Shown here piece by piece: positions 1 through 9,013 of a DNA stretch of 64,000 nt (within the stretch, counting starts at the first letter, position 1; each line of letters begins with the position of its first letter). The notes under the pieces are model-generated. The model was given only the letters and a program-made list of their open reading frames with translations. It did not search any database and had not been told where the DNA came from. Location: contig NZ_CP060494.1 in the NCBI RefSeq assembly GCF_014334115.1, positions 2,758,501 through 2,822,500 on the forward strand. The letters are read 5' to 3'. A program made the translations under genes and the position numbers. This DNA comes from Sphingosinithalassobacter sp. CS137. Its GTDB lineage: Bacteria > Pseudomonadota > Alphaproteobacteria > Sphingomonadales > Sphingomonadaceae.

Positions 1-615
1 ATCGACATGGTGGCCGGGCCTTCGGAGATCGTCGTAGTCGCCGACGCCGCGAACGACCCCGAGTGGATCGCCGCCGACCTGTTGAGCCAGGCCGAGCATG
101 ATCCCACGAGCCAGTCGATCCTGTTCACCGACGATGCTAGTTTCGCGCAGTCCGTCGCCGATGCCGTCGCGCGGCAGCTGGCCGAACTGGCGACCGGAGC
201 GACGGCGCGGGCGAGCTGGGACGCGAACGGGGCGATCATCCTGGTGCCGAAGCTGGGCGACGCGATGCCGCTCGTCGATCGGCTGGCGCCCGAGCATCTC
301 GAGCTCGCCTGCGACGGCGCAGCAACGTTGTTCGATGCGGTGCGCCACGCCGGATCGGTCTTCCTCGGGCGGCACACGCCCGAAGCGGTGGGAGACTATG
401 TCGCCGGACCGAACCATGTGCTGCCGACCGGGCGGCGGGCGCGATTCGCTTCCGGCCTGTCGGTGCTCGACTATATGAAGCGGACGAGCTTCCTGTCGCT
501 GGACGCGGCGGGGCTCGCGGCGATCGGCCCGGCGGCGGTGGCGCTCGCGCAGGCCGAGGGATTGCCGGCGCACGCCAAGTCGGTGGCGATCCGATTGAAC
601 CGACCAAACCCATAG
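1..615 (+). CDS. hisD: Histidinol dehydrogenase, C-terminal part (5' end outside window)
   Basis: This is the last ~204 residues of HisD, which oxidises L-histidinol to L-histidine through histidinal with two NAD+ in the cytoplasm. The reading frame is open from the first base (IDMVAGPSEIVVVAD), and the family motif AGPSE is followed by LLSQAEHDP, which supplies metal and substrate contacts, and by LAPEHLEL. The C-terminal segment SVFLGRHTPEAVGDYVAGPNHVLPT is split here by description only: SVFLG, then TPEAVGDY, then GPNHVLPT. The stop TAG lies 45 bp before nusB, and a small inverted repeat (GTCCG/CGGAC, 619-640) sits between them. HisD upstream of nusB is an order familiar from sphingomonads. 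Confidence 0.96.
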   Translation: MDMVAGPSEIVVVADAANDPEWIAADLLSQAEHDPTSQSILFTDDASFAQSVADAVARQLAELATGATARASWDANGAIILVPKLGDAMPLVDRLAPEHLELACDGAATLFDAVRHAGSVFLGRHTPEAVGDYVAGPNHVLPTGRRARFASGLSVLDYMKRTSFLSLDAAGLAAIGPAAVALAQAEGLPAHAKSVAIRLNRPNP

Positions 616-660
616 AGAGTCCGTTCGCGCGAAGGCGGACGGAATGAGGAATCAGACGCA

Positions 661-1122
661 ATGCCAAGCCATACCGCCCGCAGCCGCTCGCGTGCTCGCG
701 CCGCCGCGCGCCTTGCCGCCGTCCAGGCGCTGTACCAGCAGGAGATGGAGGGAACCGCCGTCACGGCGCTGCTGCACGAATTCCACCAGCATCGGTTGGG
801 CGCCGTGATCGAGGACGTCGAATATGCCGAGGCGGACATCGCCTTCTTCGACGATCTGGTGAAGGGCATCGACGCCCGCCGCGACGAGATCGACCGGCTG
901 GTGGCGAGCAAACTGGCCGAGGGATGGAGCCTCGACCGGCTCGACAAGCCGATGCGCCAGATTCTGCGCGCCGGCACCTATGAGCTGCTGGCGCGGCCCG
1001 ACGTTCCGATCGGCGCGGTGATCAGCGAATATCTCGACGTGACCGACGCCTTCTACGACCGCCGCGAAAAGGGATTCGTCAACGGGCTGCTCGACGGCAT
1101 CGCGAAAGACGTGCGCGGTTGA
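661..1122 (+). CDS. nusB: Transcription antitermination factor NusB
   Basis: This 153-residue, all-helical RNA-binding protein pairs with NusE (S10) on boxA RNA in rRNA antitermination. The N-terminal basic helix (RSRSRARAAARLAAVQALYQ) matches the family start, and the C-terminal half has the typical motif RQILRAGTYELL followed by PIGAVISEYLDV and FVNGLLDGIA. Length is normal for alphaproteobacterial NusB. The ATG at 661 is preceded by a GAGGA ribosome-binding site. It follows hisD closely and converges on apbE with 4 bp between the two stops. Confidence 0.96.
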   Translation: MPSHTARSRSRARAAARLAAVQALYQQEMEGTAVTALLHEFHQHRLGAVIEDVEYAEADIAFFDDLVKGIDARRDEIDRLVASKLAEGWSLDRLDKPMRQILRAGTYELLARPDVPIGAVISEYLDVTDAFYDRREKGFVNGLLDGIAKDVRG

Positions 1123-1126
1123 GCCG

Positions 1127-2119
1127 CTAGCCGAGCATCGCCGCGAGCGCGGGTGACAGAAGCTCGCGCGCGGCCTGTGCCTCACGCACCGTCATCTGCA
1201 CCGCCAGCCCCTCACGCTCCGCGAGCGCCATTCCGGGCGGGCCGAGTACGGTGAGCGCCGTCGCCCAGGCGTCGGCGAGCATGCAGCAGTGGTGCAGCAC
1301 GCTGACCGAAGCAACTCCGTTGTCGACGGGGCGGCCGGTGCGCGGGTCGAGCGTATGGGCATAGCGACGGCCGGCATGTTCGAACCATCGCTGCGAATCG
1401 GCCGAGGTGGCGATCGCGAGGCCGTGGAGTGCTACTCGGATCGGCGCGGCGCCTTCCGCAGGCTCGATCTCGACCCACCAGGGTTGGCCGTTGGGCTTGA
1501 CGCCCGCGCCGAGCAATTCGCCGCCGATTTCGACCAGGAAATCGGCGATGCCGAGCGCGCGCAGCCGCTGCGCGACCCGATCGACCGCGTAGCCCTTGGC
1601 GATTCCGGAGAAATCCAGCGCGGCCGAGGCGGCTCGGCGGGCGCGGAGCAACGGCGGATCATGTTCGATCCGGCGATCGGCGAGCGCGGCGATTTCCACA
1701 TCGGCAGGCGGCGCGTCGCGGCGGCCGGAGGGGCCGAAGCCCCAGAGATCGGCGAGCCGGCCCGCGCCCGGGTCGAAGGCGCCCTCGCTCAGCTTCCCGA
1801 CCTTCTCGGCAGTCGCAAGTACATGCGAGAGTGCAGGGGGAATGGAGTGCCACTGGCCCGCAGGCGCTCGGTTGAACCTGCCGAGGCTCGACTCCGGCTC
1901 CCAATGGCTCATCTCCCCAACGATATCGGCCAATGTGACCGCGATTTCGTCGGGGACGGCCCTCGGCAGGCCGGACGCTGGCGGCACCAGCCGGACCGAC
2001 CAGCCGGTGCCCATCGTCTCGCCGCCAAAGTCAACGATCCGCGCGTCCGGGCGCCGGCGATCGAACGCCGCAGGCGACAGGGCGAGCGGAATCGCGATCC
2101 GCGGCGGCGCGCCGGTCAG
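1127..2119 (-). CDS. apbE: FAD:protein FMN transferase (ApbE family), probable CTG start
   Basis: ApbE-family flavin transferase, which attaches FMN covalently to Ser/Thr of periplasmic or membrane redox proteins. Visible motifs are ETMGTGWSVRL near the N-terminus, DFSGIAKGYAVDRV, LVEIGGELLGAG, SADSQRWFEHAGRRYAHTLDPRTGRP, given here in pieces, and the metal-site region ADAWATALTVLG. The first ATG/GTG/TTG in frame is at 2014, but that methionine is the M of the conserved MGT motif, so starting there would remove the N-terminal strand. The frame stays open upstream and encodes a family-like start (TGAPPRIAIPLALS). The only plausible initiator is CTG at 2119, overlapping the DUF4198 stop as CTGA with GAGG 10 bp upstream. 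It is last in the PepSY-DUF2271-DUF4198 operon. Confidence 0.9.
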   Translation of the reverse strand: MTGAPPRIAIPLALSPAAFDRRRPDARIVDFGGETMGTGWSVRLVPPASGLPRAVPDEIAVTLADIVGEMSHWEPESSLGRFNRAPAGQWHSIPPALSHVLATAEKVGKLSEGAFDPGAGRLADLWGFGPSGRRDAPPADVEIAALADRRIEHDPPLLRARRAASAALDFSGIAKGYAVDRVAQRLRALGIADFLVEIGGELLGAGVKPNGQPWWVEIEPAEGAAPIRVALHGLAIATSADSQRWFEHAGRRYAHTLDPRTGRPVDNGVASVSVLHHCCMLADAWATALTVLGPPGMALAEREGLAVQMTVREAQAARELLSPALAAMLG

Positions 2120-2934
2120 GGTGCGAGCACCTCGAGCGTGGCGGCATAGGAAGCACGGCGTGCGGGCGCCGTGCCCTCATCCTCGTCGTCGCCGCCCGAA
2201 GTCAGGTTCATCCAATACATCCCCGGCTGCGGCCAGGCGATCGTGACTTCGCCCTGCGCGTCGGTGGTGAGATGCATCTCGCCTACCTCGTCCCGATAGC
2301 GGCTGCCGCCGGGAACGATCGTGACGTCGAGATTGGCCGCCGGCTGTCCATCGAGCAGGAAGCGGAACACGCCCGGTTCATCGGCATAGAGATCGTTGGG
2401 GTGGGTGACGGGCACCAGTTCGATGCCCTTGCCGGTCGGCTGGAACAGCGTCGCGGTGGGCGCGCCGAGCGTCAGATAGGCTTCGGTGCGAGTATGGTTC
2501 TCGACCACCTGAACATCGGTCGCGCCCGCGGGCAGGCTCGCCATCTGGCTCATCTGAAAACCGCGCGGCAGGCGCTGGCGCTCGCCGTTCAGCATATAGC
2601 TGCCGATCGCGCCTTCCCGGACCAGCCCGACCCGATGCGTGCCCTGCTGGGTCAGATGGACGTCGAAGGTGCTGCGGAAGCGACCGGTGTTGAGATTGTG
2701 GATCTCCATTGCCGTTCCGTCGGGCGCCGTGGCGGTGAAGTCGCCGCGCAGCGGCTGATGATTGAAGTAGAACAGCTCGTTCGAAACGGCGGCATCGATC
2801 GTCACCCAGGCCTCGTCGCCCGACAGAACGGTGGAGGAGGGCAGCATCCAGATGCGATGCGCTTCGACGGCAGCGGGCACGGCGAATGCCGCGACGGCGG
2901 CGATGGCGACGACGGGGGCACGGAACAGCTTCAT
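2116..2934 (-). CDS. DUF4198 domain-containing periplasmic protein
   Basis: A 272-residue exported protein of the DUF4198 family. It begins with a Sec signal peptide (MKLFRAPVVAIAAVAAFAVPAAVEA) described by its cleavage region AVEA|HRIW. Beta-rich sequence follows, with motifs AHRIWMLPSSTVLSGDEAWVT, shown in part as HRIWMLPSS, then LVPVTHPNDLY and a terminal PGMYWMNLTSG. Family members sit in operons for metal- or flavin-linked periplasmic functions, and their exact role is unknown. The start at 2934 was chosen because the signal peptide begins there; the open frame upstream has no homology. It is 20 bp downstream of the DUF2271 gene, and its TGA overlaps the presumed apbE CTG. Confidence 0.88.
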   Translation of the reverse strand: MKLFRAPVVAIAAVAAFAVPAAVEAHRIWMLPSSTVLSGDEAWVTIDAAVSNELFYFNHQPLRGDFTATAPDGTAMEIHNLNTGRFRSTFDVHLTQQGTHRVGLVREGAIGSYMLNGERQRLPRGFQMSQMASLPAGATDVQVVENHTRTEAYLTLGAPTATLFQPTGKGIELVPVTHPNDLYADEPGVFRFLLDGQPAANLDVTIVPGGSRYRDEVGEMHLTTDAQGEVTIAWPQPGMYWMNLTSGGDDEDEGTAPARRASYAATLEVLAP

Positions 2935-2954
2935 GATTTTCCTCCCTGGGACGA

Positions 2955-3482
2955 TCAGCGGACGGTGAGACGGACGGCGCCGAGCTCGCTCGACCCCTGT
3001 TCGGTGACGGTAGTGGCGCCGCTGGCCGGCCAGCGGAACGGCAGGCGCACCAGTTCGCGGCCGCCGACTTCGCGCGCCGCTTCGACATGGAGCACGTAAT
3101 TGCCCGGCGTGAGGCGCGGCATCGGTGCGGTGCCGGCGGTGAAGCGCATGCGGTGCGTGCCCGGCGCCTTGGTCGCGCTGCTCACCCCGTCGGCCGGGAA
3201 CGACATCGACCGGCCCGAGGCGCGCCACCACTGGCGCATGTCGCGCAGCCATTTGGTGCCTTCGTTGCCGCGCATGTCGAGATCGTACCAGACGGCCAGC
3301 GTGCGCGGAGTCGCGCCTTCCTTCTCCAGCCACACCGCGACATAGGGCTTGTGATATTCGGCGACGCTCAGCCGCGGCACTTCGACCGAAAGGTCGAGCG
3401 TCTGTGCCGCCGCCGGGCCGGCGAACAAGGAGCCGGCGCCGATCGCGGCGGCGGTGAGGCCGGTGAAGCGAAGCTGAAGCAT
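2955..3482 (-). CDS. DUF2271 domain-containing periplasmic protein
   Basis: A 175-residue DUF2271 protein with a signal peptide (hydrophobic stretch 8-25, cleavage near AAAQ|TLDL). The body has KPYVAVWLEKEG and the WYDLDMRG/KWLRDMRQWWR region, which is typical of the family. Near the C-terminus residues 154-157 read SGAT, the kind of sequence ApbE can flavinylate on the final Thr. That match is short and could be coincidental. DUF2271 proteins are commonly encoded beside PepSY and ApbE genes and are thought to take part in periplasmic electron transfer. The start at 3482 fits the signal peptide. It lies 13 bp after the PepSY gene. Confidence 0.88.
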   Translation of the reverse strand: MLQLRFTGLTAAAIGAGSLFAGPAAAQTLDLSVEVPRLSVAEYHKPYVAVWLEKEGATPRTLAVWYDLDMRGNEGTKWLRDMRQWWRASGRSMSFPADGVSSATKAPGTHRMRFTAGTAPMPRLTPGNYVLHVEAAREVGGRELVRLPFRWPASGATTVTEQGSSELGAVRLTVR

Positions 3483-3495
3483 CGGTACGAACCCT

Positions 3496-4143
3496 TTAGT
3501 GGATGAAGAAGATTGCGATTGCCGCCGGGATGGCGAGCCCCGCCGCGACCAGCGGCCAGGTGCTGCGCCGGTTCTTGGCATGGAGCTGGAGCAGGACGAG
3601 GCCGGTCAGCGAGAAGATGACGCAGGCGAATACGAAGACGTCGATGAACCAGCGCCAAACGGTGCCCGCGTTCCGGCCCTTGTGCAGATCGTTGAGGTAG
3701 GCGATCCAGCCGCGGCTCGTGCGCTCGGCAGTGATCTCGCCCGTCGTGCGGTCGATCGCCACCCAGCCGTCGCCGCCGGGACGCGGCAGCGCCAGATACG
3801 CTTCATCGGCCGACCATTCGGCATTGCCGTGGATCGACAGCGGAAGCTCGGTCTCCAGCCACGTCGCGACATCGGCCGGCAGCGGTTGGCGGGCGCCATC
3901 GGGAACCCGCGCCGGAGCGAGTTGCGGCAGCAGCTCCGCAGGCAGTCGTGCGCTGTGCTCGACGATCTCCGGAGACGCTTCGATCTCAGCCGCGTGATTG
4001 AGCGTGAAGCCGGTAATGGCGAACAGCAGCAGGCCGATCAGGCTGATCGCCGAGCTCATCCAGTGCCAGGTGTGGAGCTGTTTCAGCCAGAAGGTACGCC
4101 GGCCGCGCTTCTTGCGAGTGGCCGGTGTGGCGGTGCCGTGCAT
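3496..4143 (-). CDS. PepSY-associated TM helix protein
   Basis: A 215-residue inner-membrane protein of the PepSY-TM family. After a basic N-terminus (RKKRGRRTFWLKQLHTWHW) come a first membrane helix at about 33-55, a periplasmic loop with a PepSY-like fold (WVAIDRTTGEITAERTSRGW, split as WVAIDRTTGE and TSRGWIAYLNDLHKGR), and two further helices at about 165-185 and 195-213. The conserved histidines (HTWHW, NDLHKG) can bind haem in relatives. It leads a four-gene operon with DUF2271, DUF4198 and ApbE, so I infer a flavinylated or haem-containing transmembrane electron-transfer unit, perhaps a ferric reductase. The start at 4143 (MHGTATP) was preferred over a longer, non-homologous frame. Confidence 0.88.
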   Translation of the reverse strand: MHGTATPATRKKRGRRTFWLKQLHTWHWMSSAISLIGLLLFAITGFTLNHAAEIEASPEIVEHSARLPAELLPQLAPARVPDGARQPLPADVATWLETELPLSIHGNAEWSADEAYLALPRPGGDGWVAIDRTTGEITAERTSRGWIAYLNDLHKGRNAGTVWRWFIDVFVFACVIFSLTGLVLLQLHAKNRRSTWPLVAAGLAIPAAIAIFFIH

Positions 4144-4182
4144 GGGAGTGCGAAATTCCTGCTGTTCGGCGGCCGCAATAAC

Positions 4183-4197
4183 GCGAACGACTCGCAA
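4183..4197 (-). promoter_or_regulatory. Candidate Fur-like operator upstream of the PepSY operon
   Basis: On the minus strand the sequence TTGCGAGTCGTTCGC forms an imperfect inverted repeat 40-54 bp before the PepSY start codon. It resembles the TTGCGAATGATTCGCAA type of iron-box seen in sphingomonads, with mismatches in the centre. The location and the usual iron link of PepSY cassettes make Fur control plausible, but the match is weak. Confidence 0.3.
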
Positions 4198-4275
4198 TTG
4201 CAATTCATCCGTAAGCGCGGTCCGCCACCGCCGAGCGGGGCCCGGCGGTGGCGCGATTCACGTCGCCGCGGCGGC

Positions 4276-7200
4276 TCAGCGGCCCAGCAAGACCCGCGCC
4301 TGGCTGGCGATCTGCGCGAGCATCGCCGCGTTCGGAGCCGGCGCGTGGCGTGCGCGGCGCACCAGCGCGACGAACTGATCGACTCGGGCGGCGTTCGCTT
4401 CGAGCCATTCCTCGACCGCCGCCTCCGGGTTCTTGCTGTCGAGCCGGGCGAGGAACTCCAGCCGGAGCTGCTGGAAGTCGCGCGCGAGCCCGGCGATCAG
4501 CAGGCGCTCCCACGGATCGCCGGTCGAGATGCGTGCCGCGTTCGCCTGTGCCCAGTCGAGGCCGAGCGCCTGGCCGAGTCGCGTGAACGCGCGCGTGAGC
4601 ACCGTCTCGTCGATGCCGCGCCGCTCGCCAAGATCGGCGAGCCCGACGGCGCCGTCGAGCTCGAACAGCCGCACCACCTTGGCCACCAGCTCCGGCGGCG
4701 CGCCGGCCGCCTCCAGCTTTTCGGAGATACGACCGCTTTGCGTGCGCACCTCCTCGAGCAGCAGCTCCTTCGCCTTCTTGTCGAGGCTGGCGATGCCCGG
4801 TTCGAGCCGCTCGATCACGTCGCGCGGGCCGGTGCCGGGGCGGCAGATCCGGAGAAGATCGGCGACCTGACTGCGCACACCGACGGCGACTTCGTCGAGC
4901 AGCGCGATCCGCGCCGTCTCGCTCATCGGCGTGTCCTCGATCCGCTGCCAGATCTGCGGCAGACAGAACAGCCGCTCGGCGACGACGAACATCGCCGCGA
5001 TGTCGCCCATCGCGCAGCCCTCTTCCTCGGCGATCTCGAAGGGGTGCAGCACGCCCAGGCGATTGACGATCCGATTGGCCAGCTTCGTCGCGACGATCTC
5101 GCCGCGCAGCCGGTGCTCTTCGATGGCGGCTGCAAAACGCTCGCGCATCGCCGGCGGGAATGCCGCGTAGAGATCGGCCTCGAGCATCGCATCCTGGCCC
5201 AGACCGCTCGCCTCGACCGCGTCCTGCAGCGCGAGCTTGGCGGTCGCCAGCAGGACGGCGAGTTCGGGGCGGGTGAGGCCGCGCCCCTCCTGCGCGCGCC
5301 GCAGCAGATCCTCGTTGGTGTCGAGCCCCTCGACTTCGCGATCGAGCCGGCCCGAGGCCTCGAGGATCTCGATCACCCGGACATAGCTGGGCAGCGCCAC
5401 CGCACCGTCGTTTTCAAGGAAGGAGAGGGCGAGCGTCTGAAGGCGGTTGTCCTCCAGCACGAGCGCCGCCACATCGTCGGTCATTGCGGCGAGCAGCGCG
5501 TTGCGATCCTCGAACCCCAGCTCGCCCTCGTTCATCTCGCGATTGAGCGCGATCTTGATGTTGACCTCGTTGTCCGAACAGTCGACGCCCGCCGAATTGT
5601 CGATGAAGTCGGTGTTGATGCGGCCGCCGCGCATCGCGAATTCGATTCGCGCGGGCTGGGTGATCGCCAGGTTCGCGCCTTCGCCGATCGCTTTCGCACG
5701 CAGCTGATCGGCATCGACCCGCAGCCGGTCGTTTGCCGGATCGCCGACCTCGACATGGTTTTCGTCGGAGGACTTCACATAGGTGCCGATGCCGCCGAAC
5801 CACAAAAGGTCGACCGGCGCGCACAGGATCGCGGAAATCAGCGCCGCCGGCTCGATCCGATCGACCTGGAGGCCGAGCATCGCCTGCACTTCGGGGCTGA
5901 GCGGAATCGACTTTTCGGCGCGCGAGAAGACGCCGCCGCCCTTCGAGATCAGTGCCTTGTCATAGTCTTCCCAGCTCGACCGGGGCAGCTGGAACATCCG
6001 GTTCCGCTCTTCCCAACTCGTCGCCGGATCGGGATCGGGATCGAAGAAGATGTGGCGATGATCGAACGCGGCGACCAGCTTGATCGCCTTCGACAGCAGC
6101 ATGCCGTTGCCGAACACGTCGCCCGACATGTCGCCGCAGCCGGCCACGCGGATCGTCTCGGTTTGAACATCGACGCCCATTTCGAGGAAGTGGCGCTGCA
6201 CCGAGATCCAGGCGCCGCGGGCAGTGATGCCCATCGCCTTGTGGTCATAGCCGTAGGAACCGCCCGAGGCGAAGGCATCGCCCAGCCAGAAGTTGCGCTC
6301 CAGCGCGATCGCATTGGCGACGTCGGAGAAGGTGGCGGTGCCCTTGTCGGCCGCCACGACGAAATAGGGATCCTCGCCGTCGTGGATCACGACGCGATCG
6401 GGATGCACCACCGCGCCGCCGACGATATTGTCGGTGATCGACAGCAGCGCACGAATGAAGATCCGATAGCTTTCCTTGCCCTCTTCGAACCACGCATCGC
6501 GATCGACCGCGGGCGAGGGGAGCTGCTTGGGATAGAAGCCGCCCTTCGCGCCGGTGGGAACGATCACCGCGTTCTTCACGCGCTGCGCCTTCATCAGGCC
6601 GAGGATCTCGGTGCGGAAGTCGTCGCGCCGGTCGGACCAGCGCAGCCCGCCCCGCGCGACCGGGCCCGCGCGCAGATGGATACCCTCCACGCGGGGGCTG
6701 TACACGAAGATCTCGCGCCACGGCAGCGGCTGCGGAAGGCCCGGAACGCGTGCGCTGTCGAGCTTGAACGCCAGTGCCTCCCGACAGGCGGGGGCGAAGG
6801 CGTTGGTGCGCAACGTGGCCAGCACCACGCCGCGGATCGTGCGCAGGATGCGATCGTCGTCGATCGCCGAGACCGCATCGAGGTGCGCGTCGATCGCCGC
6901 GGTCGCTTCGTCGAGCGCGTCCTGGGACGCGGCCGGCCGGCCCGGATCATGCGCGAGTTCGAACCGCTCGATCAGCGCGGCGGCGACCTTGGGCGCGCGG
7001 CGCAGCGCATCGACGACGGTGGTGAGGCCGTAGCTCATCCCGGTCTGGCGCAGATAGCGGAACCAGGCGCGCAGCAGCACGACCGAACCGGGCTTCATTT
7101 CCGCCTCGACGATCAGCCGGTTGAAGCTGTCGTTCTCGGCCTTGTTCTCCAGCACCGCGGCGATCGCGTTCTCCACGACCGAAGGTGCCCGCAGCAGCGC

Positions 7201-8898
7201 CTCGGGCGCTGCGCCCGTCAACGCGACTTCGAAGTCATGAACATAGGCGTTGGTGCCGTCGGTGAGCCGGGTCGGAACCTCCTCGATCACCGTGAAGCCG
7301 AAATTCTCGAAGACCGGAACCGCGTCGGAGAGCGGGAGTGCGCCGCCGAGACGATAGAGTTTGATCCGCAACACGCCGTCGCGCTCCGGGTCCGCGCAGA
7401 TGCGCACCGAGCGATCGTCGGGGCCGTTGAGGCTGCAGATGCGCAGGATGTCGCGGGCGGCTTCCTCGGCGCCGTTGACCGCGCGATAGGCGGCCGGAAA
7501 TGCGTTTGCATAGCGCAGCGCGAGCCGAGTGGACCGCTGGCCCGCACGCTCGGCGAGTGCCGCTTCGACCGCGGGAACCCAGCCGCGCACCATCCGCTCC
7601 AGCCGCTGGTCGAGTGCCTGGGCATCGGGCATGTGCCCGCCGCCGCGCAGATCGAGCGTGTAGCGGATCAGCGCCACGACTCCGTCTTCCAGCGCGATCG
7701 ACCAGCTGATGAGCCGGGCATTCGCCGCCTGCGCCAGCATGTCGCCGATCGCGGTGCGCCGCACGGTCGAAACCTCGTCGCGGGGCAGCCAGACGAAGGC
7801 GAACAGGTGGCGCCCGAGGGTCGAGCGGATCAGCACCAGTTTCGAACGCGGGCGATCCGCGACCGACATCGAGGTGAGCACGAGCGATTCGAGCGATTCG
7901 GCGGGGAATGCCGTGGTGAGATCATGCGGAAGCGCGGCCAGCGCGTGCGTCATCGCCTTGCCGGTATGCCCCTTCGGATCGAAGCCGCACTTGCTTTCGA
8001 GCGCATGCAGGCGCGCACGGAGCACCGGCACGTCCGACGGCGGCGTGTGGAGTGCGGCGCTGGTCCACAGCCCGGCGTGGATCGAGAGGCCGGTGACGGC
8101 GCCGCCCTCGCGCAGCGGCACCACCACGATATCGAGCGGCACGCGGCGATGGACGGTCGATATGCAGTTGGACTTGAGGAGCAGCGGCGCCTCGCCACCC
8201 TGTTCGAACCACTCGGCAGCCAGAATCCGCGACGCTTCGGCCAGGATCGGCGAACCGAGCGTGTAGCGCGCGAGGCCGAGTTGATCTTCGACGCTGCCGT
8301 CGGTGCGCCACTTCTCGTGCGCCAGCAGCGTCATGTTGCCGTCGTGGAACCATCGCAACAGCGCCGCGCCCTCCTGCGACAGGACACGGTCGGCGTCGGC
8401 GGCGATGGCGCGCTGCAGGTTCGGCCAGTCGGCGACGGCGTCGCGCACCTGATCGAGCGTGCGCTCGATTTCGGCAACCAGCGCGCGACGCAGCCGGGCT
8501 TCGCCACGCTCCATTTCGATGTAGATCATCGATTCGGGTTTGCCGGTGCCGACGCCGGTCAGCTTCCCCGCCTCGTCGCGGACTACCGGAATCACCGGAT
8601 GGATGATCCGATGGATCACGATGTCGTGCGCGGCGATCGCGCTCGAGATCGAATCGACCAGGAACGGCATGTCGTCGTTGACCACCGCCAGCCGCATCCG
8701 GCGCCGTTCGCCGGTGAGATAAGTGGTGAGCGCGATCCGCGGCGTCTCTGGCGGGCGCTCGGCAGCGGTCTTGGCGAGGAAGGCGGTGGCTTCCGCCTGC
8801 TCGGTCTGGCCGAAATCTTCGAGTTCGCCAGGAAGTGCGCCTTCGGTGAGCCGTGCTTCCAGTTCGTGCGTCAGCGATTTGATCGAGGTCTTGGGCAT
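4276..8898 (-). CDS. gdh: NAD-specific glutamate dehydrogenase, large (180-kDa) type
   Basis: A 1540-residue cytoplasmic enzyme that deaminates L-glutamate to 2-oxoglutarate with NAD+. Its length and lack of similarity to the small GDHs are typical of the large class. The N-terminal half holds ACT-like regulatory modules (VNDDMPFLVDSI near residue 75). The catalytic core lies at about 700-1200 and shows GGLRWSDRRDDFRTEILGLM in pieces, VPTGAKGGFYPK, then IAVAGCGDMSGDVFGNGML, seen as GCGDMSGDVFGNGM, and the nucleotide-binding region GEGANLAITQPAR. The start at 8898 (MPKTSIKSL) follows family form. It would be the sink for L-glutamate made by the catabolic region about 40 kb away. A long antisense frame here is a codon-bias artefact. 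Confidence 0.95.
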   Translation of the reverse strand: MPKTSIKSLTHELEARLTEGALPGELEDFGQTEQAEATAFLAKTAAERPPETPRIALTTYLTGERRRMRLAVVNDDMPFLVDSISSAIAAHDIVIHRIIHPVIPVVRDEAGKLTGVGTGKPESMIYIEMERGEARLRRALVAEIERTLDQVRDAVADWPNLQRAIAADADRVLSQEGAALLRWFHDGNMTLLAHEKWRTDGSVEDQLGLARYTLGSPILAEASRILAAEWFEQGGEAPLLLKSNCISTVHRRVPLDIVVVPLREGGAVTGLSIHAGLWTSAALHTPPSDVPVLRARLHALESKCGFDPKGHTGKAMTHALAALPHDLTTAFPAESLESLVLTSMSVADRPRSKLVLIRSTLGRHLFAFVWLPRDEVSTVRRTAIGDMLAQAANARLISWSIALEDGVVALIRYTLDLRGGGHMPDAQALDQRLERMVRGWVPAVEAALAERAGQRSTRLALRYANAFPAAYRAVNGAEEAARDILRICSLNGPDDRSVRICADPERDGVLRIKLYRLGGALPLSDAVPVFENFGFTVIEEVPTRLTDGTNAYVHDFEVALTGAAPEALLRAPSVVENAIAAVLENKAENDSFNRLIVEAEMKPGSVVLLRAWFRYLRQTGMSYGLTTVVDALRRAPKVAAALIERFELAHDPGRPAASQDALDEATAAIDAHLDAVSAIDDDRILRTIRGVVLATLRTNAFAPACREALAFKLDSARVPGLPQPLPWREIFVYSPRVEGIHLRAGPVARGGLRWSDRRDDFRTEILGLMKAQRVKNAVIVPTGAKGGFYPKQLPSPAVDRDAWFEEGKESYRIFIRALLSITDNIVGGAVVHPDRVVIHDGEDPYFVVAADKGTATFSDVANAIALERNFWLGDAFASGGSYGYDHKAMGITARGAWISVQRHFLEMGVDVQTETIRVAGCGDMSGDVFGNGMLLSKAIKLVAAFDHRHIFFDPDPDPATSWEERNRMFQLPRSSWEDYDKALISKGGGVFSRAEKSIPLSPEVQAMLGLQVDRIEPAALISAILCAPVDLLWFGGIGTYVKSSDENHVEVGDPANDRLRVDADQLRAKAIGEGANLAITQPARIEFAMRGGRINTDFIDNSAGVDCSDNEVNIKIALNREMNEGELGFEDRNALLAAMTDDVAALVLEDNRLQTLALSFLENDGAVALPSYVRVIEILEASGRLDREVEGLDTNEDLLRRAQEGRGLTRPELAVLLATAKLALQDAVEASGLGQDAMLEADLYAAFPPAMRERFAAAIEEHRLRGEIVATKLANRIVNRLGVLHPFEIAEEEGCAMGDIAAMFVVAERLFCLPQIWQRIEDTPMSETARIALLDEVAVGVRSQVADLLRICRPGTGPRDVIERLEPGIASLDKKAKELLLEEVRTQSGRISEKLEAAGAPPELVAKVVRLFELDGAVGLADLGERRGIDETVLTRAFTRLGQALGLDWAQANAARISTGDPWERLLIAGLARDFQQLRLEFLARLDSKNPEAAVEEWLEANAARVDQFVALVRRARHAPAPNAAMLAQIASQARVLLGR

Positions 8899-9013
8899 GG
8901 GGGCGCTATGCGCCGGGTGGCCCGCGACCTCAAGGCTTGTGGCAGGTGCGAAGAGACCGAAAAGTCGGGTTCCACGACACTGCGATCAGGCGATCTGCGG
9001 AACGTGTTCTTTC

